In this document: piece after piece, positions 36,296 through 45,329 of the stretch
Layout: the number at the start of each line of letters is the position of its first letter
Numbering within the stretch: the stretch's first letter is position 1
Assembly: GCA_028023455.1 (NCBI GenBank)
Contig: JAQFVV010000280.1
Coordinates: forward strand, 866,001-930,000
Length of the DNA: 64,000 nt
Direction: 5' to 3'
DNA from: Epiperipatus broadwayi
Taxonomy: Eukaryota > Onychophora > Udeonychophora > Euonychophora > Peripatidae
Notes under the pieces: model-generated
What the model saw: the letters and a program-made list of their open reading frames with translations, nothing else
Told to the model about the DNA's origin: nothing
Databases searched by the model: none
Program-made: the position numbers and the translations under genes

Positions 36296-39200
36296 ATATT
36301 GTAACGGGCACATACGTACGTTACATTGTTTTTTTATTAGTAAACATGAAAAGAATAAAAGTTCGCAAATAAAACTTACTTTTTTTTAAGAATTAAAAAT
36401 TGAAAATTAAAATTCTATACTAAACTCGTATCTATATAATCGCACAGATGAAAAAAAAATTATTAAAATAAAACTTTATTTAAAAAAAAGAAAAAGTATT
36501 TTAAAACTAAATTGTCAGTAAAGATTTAAAGATAAAAATATATCTAAGTTTGTACAAAACAAATTAATTAATGTTATTGAAAAAATGGAAATGATTAATT
36601 TAATTAGTCAAATGTAAACTAGCCTTGGGCATTTAAATGTATAAGCATCGGTCAGATAGGAAAACAATAGCAACTAATAGCCAATGAATGAAAAACAATG
36701 GAATCGGACCTCAGCGAAAGGACCATAACATCGTTGTGACGTAATGTCCACTGGATCTGAAAGGCTACTATAAAAAGTGAGTGAAGAAAATTGAAGGAGG
36801 ACAGATATGTTTTAGTGCAGAGTGAAGGAGAAGAGATTGAAAAGACGCACTCTTTAATCCCTTCAATCTCGTTAAAAAAATGAAAGAGAAATGACATCGT
36901 TTTCCTAGATTGAGGACCATAGGACATCGAGGGAATTAACGCTGGCTCCAAATGGCAAGCAACTGCAAGAAATTAGAAACTATGGACTTGTTAAAACCGT
37001 AAGAACTTTATAAAATCTAATGAACAATATTAATTTGAAAACACTAAGAACTTTAAAATGTAAACTTTCCCAGTATTTAATTTATAGAAATAGAATCTTA
37101 TCTGACCAAACTAAATTCGTTATTAATTCTTTTTTTATTTGATGTATTTCTTTTTAAAATCATTTCCATTTTTTTTTTTGTTCTTTAAGTTTATTTATGA
37201 TTTTTGTTGTGCGATAAATTAAATTATATAAATGTCAAACTTAAGTCGGGCGTGAATGGCTATATAGATTCGTAAAGTTATATAAGGGGAGGGTAATCTT
37301 AGGTTATTTGTTTCGTAGTTAAATTGGGTCAATGGATTGGATATATTGGTGTAATTAGTAGATGTAGTATGAGGTTCGCTACGGGCAGAATCGCTTTATA
37401 CGCTGCATACTTCCTTTTTGGCCTATGGAATGCGATTCGTAAGTCGGCAAAATGACCGCAGTCCTTTCCTATGGAGTTTTTTTTTTAATTGCTCTTCTTG
37501 TCAGATAGATGTAGTATTCCTATCTGACGAGAGACAATTTCTTCTCTTAACCTTTTGTGCTGCCGTATTTCGTATTACACTGAATACATCGATATATCAG
37601 TTGAATTGACGTTAGTTTGACTGCGAACTTTTGGTCTAAGGTTAAATAAGGATAGAATATTTTCTTTCAAATGCAAATCTATGCAGTCTATTCATACTCG
37701 ACACTCTAAATAAAAATGCATTAAATTTAAGTTGGGTATGGAAATTGCATGGATTCGTTATCGGTTAATTATGTTTTTGGTTTTCATATTTGATCAAAAT
37801 ATATAGACATTCGGTAAATAATGATACCTTACGGTGAGTATCTAAAATGTATTTATTCGGATGTCTTTTAAGTTATTGGTGTCTCTGTGGTATCTTATGA
37901 TGAATACCATTGGGTTTCTTGTATTCCCTATGCAATTGACGGTATCAGTGACTTTGTATTTTGATCGTTTATGTTTATTTTGAAATGTTTTTTGACCGTG
38001 TAATCTATGTAACCGATCTATACTCAATGTTTTAAAACAAACTTTTATAAACCCATCTGTGCGAACTTATAATAGTTTAAAAATTAAAATGTAAATTAAA
38101 ATCTAAAATAAAAGTTAAAAGAAATGTTAAATGTTAAAGTAAACATGCTAGAATAATAATGTTAGATTTTATATATATGTGCGTAAATAAATGTTTGGAT
38201 GTTAATTACTGGCAGTGGCTTATTTTATTCTTTTTTTAAAAAAATTATTCTTAGATAAGAATTTATGAAATATAAATCTCTGCTGTTCCATTGAGCTAGT
38301 GACAATGGGCTAACGTCCGGATATCAAAATATATAAAATAAAAAATTTTTTTTTTTTGACTTACATATCTGCCTACTTTATAAATTTTTCTAGGTTCAAA
38401 TGCCCAGATGGCGCCCTGTAGTGCAGATCACGTTAAGCTCTTTCTCTGGATCGTTATAATTGAATCTAGGAAAACGATCCGGAGAAAGAACTTAACGTGA
38501 TCTGTACTACAGGGCGCCATCTAGGCATTTGAACCTAGAAAAATTTATAAAGTAGGCAGATACGTAAGTCAAAAAAAAATTTTTATTTTATTTTATATAT
38601 TTTGATATCCGGACGTTAGCCCATTGTCACTAGCTCAATGGAACAGCAGAGATTTATATTTCATAAATTCTTATCTAAGAATAATTTTTTTAAATAAAGA
38701 ATAAAATAAGCCACTGCCAGTAATTAACATCCAAACATTTATTTATGCACATATATATAAAATCTAAAATTATTATTTTAGCATGTTTACTTTAACATTT
38801 AACATTATTTTTAACTTTTATTTTAGATTTTAATTTACATTTTAATTTTTATACTATTATAAGTTCGCACAGATGGGTTTATAAAAGTTTGTTTTAAAAT
38901 GTTGAGTATAGATCGGTTACATAGATTACACAGTCAAAAAACATTTCAAAATAAACATAAACGATCAAAATACAAAGTCATTGATATTGTCAATTGCATA
39001 GGGAATACAAGAAACCCAATGGTATTCATCATAAGATACCGCAGAGACACCAATAACTTAAAAGACATCCGAATAAATACATTTTAGATACTCACCGTAA
39101 GGTATCATTATTTACCAAATGTCTATATATTTTGATCAAATATGAAAACCAAAAACATAATTAACCGATAATGAATCCATGCAACTTCCATACCCAACTT

Positions 39201-40637
39201 AAATTTATTGCATTTTTATTTAGAGTGTCGAGTATGAATAGACTGCATAGATTTGCATTTGAAAGAAAATATTCTATCCTTATTTAACCTTAGACCAAAA
39301 GTTCGCAGTCAAACTAATGTCAATTCATCTGATATATCGATGTATTCAGTGTAATACGAAATACGGCAGCACAAAAGGTTAAGAGAAGAAATTGTCTCTC
39401 GTCAGATAGGAATACTACATCTATCTGACAAGAAGAGCAATAAAAAAAAAAACTCCATAGGAAAGGACTGCGGTCATTTTGCCGACTTACGAATCGCATT
39501 CCATAGGCCAAAAAGGAAGTGTGCAGCGTATAAAGTGATTCTGCCCATAGCGAACCTCATACTACATCTACTAATTACACCAATATATCCAATCCATTGA
39601 CCCAATTTAACTACGAAACAAATAACCTAAGATTACCCTCCCCTAATATAACTTTACAAATCTATATAGCCATTCACGCCCGACTTAAATTTGACATTTA
39701 TATAATTTAATTTATCGCACAACAAAAATCATAAATAAACTTAAAGAAAAAAAAAAAAAAAAATGGAAATGATTTTAAAAAGAAATACATCAAATAAAAA
39801 AAGAATTAATAACGAATTTAGTTTGGTCAGATAGGATTCTATTTCTATAAATTAAATACGGGGAAAGTTTACATTTTAAAGTTCTTAGTGTTTTCAAATT
39901 AATATTGTTCATTAGATTTTATAAAGTTCTTACGGTTTTAACAAGTCTGTAGTTTCTAATTTCTTGCAGTTGCTTGCCATTTGGAGCCAGCGTTAATTCC
40001 CTCAATGTCCTATGGTCCTCAATCTAGGAAAACGTTGTCATTTCTCTTTCATTTTTTTAACGAGATTGAAGGGATTGACGAGTGCGTCTTTTCAATCCCT
40101 TCTCCTTCACTCCGCACTAAAACATATCTGTCCTCCTTCAATTTTCTTCACTCACTTTTTATAGTAGCCTTTCAGATCCAGTGGACATTACGTCACAACG
40201 ATGTTATGGTCCTTTCACTGAGGTCTGATTCCATTGTTTTTCATTCATTGGCTATTAGTTTCTATTGTTTTCCTATCTGACCGATGCTTATACATTTAAA
40301 TGCCCAAGGCTAGTTTACATTTGACTAATTAAATTAATCATTTCCATTTTTTCAATAACAATAAATAATTTGTTTTGTACAAACTTGGATATATTTTTAT
40401 CTTTAAATCTTTACTGACAATTTAGTTTTAAAATACTTTTTCTTTTTTTTTAATAAAGTTTTATTTTAATAATTTTTTTTCATCTGTGCGATTATATAGA
40501 TACGAGTTTAGTATAGAATTTTAATTTTCAATATTTAATTCTTAAAAAAAAAAGGAAGTTTTATTTGCGAACTTTTATTCTTTTCATGTTTACTAATAAA
40601 AAAACAATGTAACGTACGTATGTGCCTGTTACAATAT
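36296..40637. mobile_element. Giant palindromic element, 4.34 kb
   Basis: Two arms (36296-38455 and 38473-40637, about 2.16 kb each) are near-perfect inverted copies around a 17-nt loop (38456-38472). They differ by scattered substitutions and a few small indels, mainly in A/T runs. Ends are gtaacgggcacatacgtac and its complement (with cctgttac). The ends themselves contain a small palindrome around acgtacgt. It lies inside the gypsy element between protease and RT coding. Flanking bases are atat-rich, so the exact target duplication is ambiguous (aatat is possible). Each arm has the same three small open frames (see separate entry), with no recognised domain. It is less AT-rich than its surroundings. 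It could be a foldback-type transposon or an inverted duplication. Confidence 0.8.
36652..36951 (-). other. Mirrored small open frames in the palindrome arms
   Basis: A 99-codon frame starting MEPALIPSMSYGPQSRKT occurs here and again at 39981-40280 on the + strand, with only five amino-acid differences. Two further mirrored pairs exist: 37418-37609 (+) with 39320-39511 (-), starting MAYGMRFVSRQNDRSPF; and 37842-38027 (-) with 38899-39087 (+), containing IDRLHRLH. The persistence of these frames follows from the recent origin of the arms and does not show that they are genes. No known domain is seen. Confidence 0.35.
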
Positions 40638-41757
40638 ATAACAATAATTTTATTATTTTCTCTCTGTATCTGATTGGATCTTTTACTTGCCCCAATAATT
40701 TTAACAGGTTTCCACTAACATCACAAGTCTTAAGGTTGTTTCCTGTATTTTAAAGCTGGTGTCAAATGCTGACTGCCTCAGACATTATGGATATACCTAG
40801 CCTCTATTTATCTCCATAATCATATTTTTATTATAGATTTGAGATTCCATCATGAATTGTGGTCTCTCAATTTGCATATGTTTTACTAAGCAGGTCTTGA
40901 AGGGTTTACCCACTGTACTTTTCTTCTCTTGAGTTCTCGTTTGGATTTCAGGGTTGCCCGATTTTCTGCATGTGCATCCTAAATGCTTTTAATTCCAGAT
41001 TTGAAACACCTTTCCTGCCTCCATTTACAGTCTTTTGCCATGTGGCCAATTTTCACACAGTAGAAGCATTTAGTTTTGTCTTTTTGAATTCAAGTTTATG
41101 TGGATTTCTACATATTTTATCCATCTTAAAAACTTGTGTATCAATATTCTTTTTAGATCTAAAAGCTTAGTTCATAAGCTATTTCTTTTTTTACCGCACT
41201 TTCATAGATTAGATCGGTTTCCATTAAAAATTGTTGATGGAGTCTATCATTGGACCTGCCCCTTAGTAATTGATCTATCAGTATTTCTTCGACAAAATCC
41301 CCATGCCCATAATCTTTTGCTAGATCCTTCAGGGCTGAAATGTACTGTTTTAATGTTTCATTTTTTAATTGTTTTTGATTTCTTAGCTACAGGTGAGCTA
41401 TGTGGTGGGATGGGTGTGGGCTTAAAAATTTTAATTTTTTTTTAATTATTCCTCGAATGGTACATTCTCATTTACAGGGGATTCATGAAACTTATTTACT
41501 ATTTCAATTTCCCTGAAAACATAAGAGTGCTATGACACTATGATTATTGTCCTTGATATCATTTAGAATGAAAAAGTTTTCAATTTGTGAGAAGTGTAAT
41601 GGTTATTTGGCATTACCTACATCAAACTCTCCAGTAGAGTTTTGCCAAATGCAGACTTTTTAAAATTCTCTAAAGCTAATTAACTTCAAATTACTAATTT
41701 TCTCTCTAGCCTAGGTTCGAACTAATTGACTGCATCAAGTTTTGTTTTGTTTTAACT
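40638..41757 (-). pseudogene. Ty3/gypsy gag-protease remnant
   Basis: On the - strand from 41757 leftwards. A short gag remnant is followed at about 41080-41025 by a retroviral-type zinc knuckle C-x2-C-x4-H-x4-C (CFYCVKIGHMAKDC), then a basic Trp-Arg-Gln-Glu tail and a second degraded cysteine cluster near 40960. Around 40730-40650 lies TCDVSGNLLKLLGQVKDPIR, equivalent to the protease-end segment of gypsy polyproteins. The protease active-site DTG was not found. This part is separated from RT (36295 and below) only by the palindrome, so the two belong to one element. Confidence 0.75.
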
Positions 41758-41910
41758 TGTTAATCATGGACTAAGAATAACAATTTATTAGTCTAATTAA
41801 AACACGCAAAACTCTCTATACAGTAGTACCATTCAGTGCAAGCCAGAGTAATCAATGGATGCAAGACGGTTTGTGTATAAAATCTTAAGGTAATATCTAC
41901 TCATCCTATA

Positions 41911-41952
41911 TCCCCAAACTAGTTTCTAGCTTGTGGCTTTCATCAGTGAGGA
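41911..41952 (-). ncRNA. Hammerhead-ribozyme-like motif, family B copy 2 (best core)
   Basis: On the - strand: tcctca, ctgatga (canonical CUGAUGA core), stem II aagc-cacaa-gcta, gaaa, ac-ta-gt stem III, t, tgggga. Stem I pairs tcctca with tgggga (one G:U). Stem II pairs AGC with GCT where copy 1 pairs GGC with GCC, a compensatory change. The site has u at the cleavage position, which is allowed (NUH). The weakness is an A:A at the base of stem II, normally G:C. This is the copy most likely to have retained activity. Confidence 0.6.
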
Positions 41953-42438
41953 GCCTTGGATCTGAGAGCTCTGCACCTAGAACTTAGGATCTAATGCAAT
42001 CCTTGAGCCGCCACCTAGTCTGGAGATATTGGATGATTTAGGCAGTAGATAGGAGGTTTATGCACAAACTATCTTGCATTCATTGATTACATTGCCTTTC
42101 ACCGAATGACACGACTGTATGGAGAGTTTTATCTGTTTTAACAGCTTCAGGAAGCAAAAGAAATGGTGATCATGTGATATTTAGTGATTTAATACCAATC
42201 CTGTCTAATAGGATAGTGGAGGCTATGGTTATTAAAGAATCAAAGACAACAAAATGTATGGGTACTGAACTGAGTTCAGATCTATATGATTATATAGGTT
42301 AATGAACTTGGATTGAAATTATTATTATGTTTTCAAATGTTAGACTCATAGTTTTATAGTTAAGTAGAGATAAAAGGTGACTGCTGGAGGGTTGCATTAG
42401 ATCCTAAGATCTAGGTGCAGTGCTCTCAGATCCAAGGC

Positions 42439-42480
42439 TCCTCACTGGTGAAAATCACAAGCTAGAAACTAGTCTGGGGA
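42439..42480 (+). ncRNA. Hammerhead-ribozyme-like motif, family B copy 3
   Basis: On the + strand: tcctca, ctggtga (A6 changed to G), stem II largely lost, gaaa, ac-ta-gt, cleavage-equivalent after 42474 (gtc), then tgggga. Stem I is intact. The core change and weak stem II make it inactive by known rules. It marks the end of the 454-nt tandem unit. Confidence 0.5.
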
Positions 42481-42942
42481 TATTGGATGAATAGGCACTA
42501 GATAAGGATTTTATGCACACACCTTCTTGCATCCATTGAGTACTCTGGCTTGCACTGAGTGGTACTACTGTATGGAGAGTTTTGCTTGTTTTAACAGCTT
42601 GAGCAAACATAAGAAATGGTGATCGTGTGATGTTTAGTGGTTTATTAATTTAATTAACATTAATATTACCAAGTAAGATGTGCATACATATGGACATTAA
42701 ATAGATACAGTTGTAGCTGTATGTAAACAATAAAATATACATAAAGTCCAAATGCTAATCTAGTTGATATACGTACATATTAATATATTTATCAATAAAG
42801 CAAATCATATATAACGTGACATTGCTTTTATAAGCTGGTATTTACAAAAATTTAATACAGAGAGAGCTCAAACAAACTCTTAATTGATAAGTGCGGTAAG
42901 AGAAAATATTTAAAATCTCTATCCGAAATACTCTCACCCCCA

Positions 42943-42986
42943 GGCCAATTGGTTTCGAGCTTATGGCTCACCTCAGTGAGGAGCTA
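42943..42986 (-). ncRNA. Degraded hammerhead-like motif, family C left arm
   Basis: On the - strand: tcctca, ctgaggt, stem II gagc-cataa-gctc (four perfect pairs), gaaa, acc-aatt-ggc stem III, c, tggggg. Compared with family B, stem II has changed on both sides while still pairing, and the loop stays CAYAA. The core ctgaggt departs from CUGANGA at A9, so it is probably inactive. Confidence 0.4.
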
Positions 42987-43392
42987 GAAATATTCAGACA
43001 CTAGATCTAAAATATCAACTCAAACACATCACTTATTTTATACGTATTATTTAAGTATAAATTTCTGAAGTTTTCGGACATGAAAATGTCTTTTACTCCA
43101 GCTATCTGTTCGAAAATGTCAGAGTTTCTACTTAAATAATACGTAATAGCCTAAAAACGATTTACTCGCTGACGAAGAAGCTTCCAAATAAACAAAACAA
43201 ATTTCGCATAAAACTATTAAATGGGCCAAGCGCTTTCGAGGTTTGCCCTCATATTCATGGCCGACGAACGTAATAAATCTTTACGTAGTGTTATTAAATA
43301 ACAAATATGCATATGTAAATGCAAATCAGTACGTATAAAATAAGTGCTGTGTTTGAGTTGATATTTTAGATCTAGTGTCTGAATACTTCTAG

Positions 43393-43440
43393 CTCCTCAC
43401 TGAGGTGAGCCATAAGCTCAAAACTAATTGGTCTGAGGAT
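43393..43440 (+). ncRNA. Degraded hammerhead-like motif, family C right arm
   Basis: On the + strand: tcctca, ctgaggt, gagc-cataa-gctc, aaaa (for gaaa), act-aatt-ggt, c, tgagga. Stem I here is six perfect Watson-Crick pairs (tcctca/tgagga). The loss of the core G in gaaa and of A9 argues against activity. Confidence 0.4.
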
Positions 43441-44047
43441 GAGAGTATTTCGGATAGAGATTTTAATTATTTTCTCTTACTGAACTTATCAATTAAGAGT
43501 TTGTTTGAGCTATTGGCACGCTCTCTGTATTATCTTAATATATATATAAGCATCTAGTCTATATATGTACAAGCAAATACATATAGGCAGGCATATGAAG
43601 GCTAATCTATAATATCTGATCATAAATTAATTAGGAATAAAAGTCTTTTTCTTAATAAGTTTTGTTTGTTAATTAATACAAAGTAGGAAACGTTTTACCA
43701 TTGCACTATATCTGATCGTCAGACCTGGGCAGCCTTTGAGCCGTTCAAAATAATAATATCACTGCGATCTGTTAACCTTAATTAGCTTATTAAACCTTCA
43801 GGAGCTGAGATCCTAGATGTCTAATGAACCCCCCCCCCCGGTTCTCTTCTGCTGCTGCTTCTGGTATACAGTTGTCTCAAAGATCATGATAAAACATGCA
43901 CTGCTTTTCTCTCTGCACTTTTTTTATATGTTCCGAACCCTTTTGTTTTTTGGAGTAGTCTATTTTTGGAAAATCCGGGTGGTATTTATTTTATCAACAC
44001 AATCATTGCTTTCTAATTTAATTAGTATTTTACTAGTACTAATTAAA

Positions 44048-44146
44048 TTCCTTTCATTATCTGATTGTTTATTCCCGAAATTCCTTTCATTATCTGATTG
44101 TTTATTCCCTAAATTCCTTTCATTATCTGATTGTTTATTCCCTACA
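44048..44146. repeat. 33-bp tandem triplication in the right LTR
   Basis: Three nearly identical 33-bp units (aattcctttcattatctg...) where the left LTR has a single unit (near 33507). The unit length is a multiple of three, which gives a spurious repeated peptide in one frame. It arose after the two LTRs separated. Confidence 0.85.
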
Positions 44147-44421
44147 TTTTGTTTAAATGCATTTCTACCGAATTTAGATTGAACTGATTACGACTAATTT
44201 TATTTTCTCTCTAAATTAATCTTTTATCTGATTGTTTATTCTTCACTTCCAGTAATTTATTGTATTAAACGTTTTGTTTAATTGCATTTTTACCGTATTT
44301 AGATTAATCTGATTACGACTAATTTTATTTCCTCTTTAAATTAATCTTGTAACTTATTAAATACATACATATATTTTAGCTTAGTAGATATGTAAAATGC
44401 TTAATAAAAGCATATTTTACA

Positions 44422-45329
44422 CGTATACCTCAGAGCTTGCATGCATATGTATAAATTATTTAATATCTATGGCAATATTCTTTTTTTATAAGATTATATT
44501 TACATTTATTGACTGAAATTAATTAAAATTATGATTAATTATTAATTTAACTGTTTGTAAGTTATAAGAAAAAATTAAGCTAAAACTATGATTGGTTTAA
44601 AATTTAATCTCTATTTAGAATACTTATCAGGTATAAGCATTTTATTAATTATTCTGCTTTTATTTCTTTTTCAACTAAACATATAAATGTGCTCTCTTTT
44701 AATTTTTTTATATTGTAAAGCAAGCTATCAGAGAATATTAGATTATAACCTCAATAACTACTACCTTTTGAATAACTCTTTTAACATCTTCCCTTATATC
44801 AGAAACCATATAACAAATCAACTAATAATACTTTTGATTTTACTATATGGAACGATTGGGAAGCAGTTATCAATTTTATAATCTCAGAAATGAATATATA
44901 ACATTTTAACAATAAATAATTTATAAATGACATTAATATTAAAATTTGTAAATGACAATAACTATTTTTAATTGATATATGCACTACAGTTTTAAGTTTC
45001 TTTGCTTTGAAAGTTCCAAAATAAATTATGTACGTAAAATCTTAGGTTAATAAATTAGTCTAAACATGTGCTTGAAAGTGAATAGCTCTTTGTTAAATTA
45101 TATTAAAATATGCTTATTTTGTACAGGCTTTAAGTTTCTTTTTCTTTTCCTTAGAAAATAAGGCATTAGTGATACTCAGTACTTGATTTAAATTCATTTG
45201 CCACGTTTTCCTTCCAAAATTAAAATTCAGGCTTTTTCATTTTATTTTTGTAAATGGTGGATGTGAGCAGGAACATTTGATAGGAACACTTTTTGAAATT
45301 CGTGGAGATAGTTTGAGTGCAATCTTTAG
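44422..45329. other. Intron sequence
   Basis: AT-rich spacer between the gypsy element and the RTE copy. Short frames only; no gene recognised. Confidence 0.45.

Larger units (their letters stand above)
41801..42650. mobile_element. Family B element, copy 2, with hammerhead-like cores
   Basis: Inserted in the right LTR with a 7-bp flanking repeat taattaa (41794-41800 and 42651-42657). The left part (41801-42015) is an inverted partial unit. From 42016 the + strand holds a unit that starts with tagtctgg, runs 454 nt to the same point at 42474, and is followed by about 175 nt of a further unit. Hammerhead-like cores lie at 41911-41952 (-) and 42439-42480 (+). The mix of inverted and tandem partial units is typical of Penelope-like termini. 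No protein is encoded. Confidence 0.75.
42854..43532. mobile_element. Hairpin element, family C, in the right LTR
   Basis: About 680 bp with complementary arms of about 200 bp (left aatacagagagagctc; right gctctctgtatt), and an inner mirror cttaattgataagt / acttatcaattaag. The centre (43050-43300) is not palindromic. Both arms carry a degraded hammerhead-like core. No target duplication is evident. It shares no extended sequence with family B apart from the core. The corresponding place in the left LTR lacks it, proving insertion after LTR duplication. Confidence 0.7.
41758..44421 (-). repeat. Right (5') LTR of the gypsy element, with nested insertions
   Basis: Starts tgttaatcatgg and ends tattttaca like the left LTR, but is 2664 bp long because two elements sit inside it (41801-42650 and 42854-43532) and a 33-bp unit is repeated (44048-44146). 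Remaining blocks align with the left LTR in order. Divergence between LTRs is substantial (many substitutions per block), so the gypsy insertion is old. As the element is on the - strand this is the promoter-bearing LTR. Confidence 0.8.

Noticed and set aside
37515-37560. ctgacgagaga...tctc in the palindrome arm, a possible further hammerhead
   Set aside because: The CTGACGA box and a GAGA/TCTC stem are present, but no GAAA follows the stem and no partner strand with a UH cleavage site is seen.
38290-38645. tRNA promoter-like boxes: tagctcaatgg (box A-like, near 38629) and ggttcaaatgccc (box B-like, near 38394) in the palindrome
   Set aside because: On either strand the B-like box precedes the A-like box. 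The order and spacing are wrong for a tRNA or tRNA-derived SINE, and no cloverleaf can be drawn.
43162-43240. gctgacgaagaagcttcc inside family C
   Set aside because: It has a CTGACGA box and a self-complementary gaagcttc but no GAAA box at the right place; treated as chance.
43817-44182. 121-codon frame with repeated KFLSLSDCLFP
   Set aside because: Generated by the 33-bp tandem units in the LTR; antisense to the element and not a protein gene.
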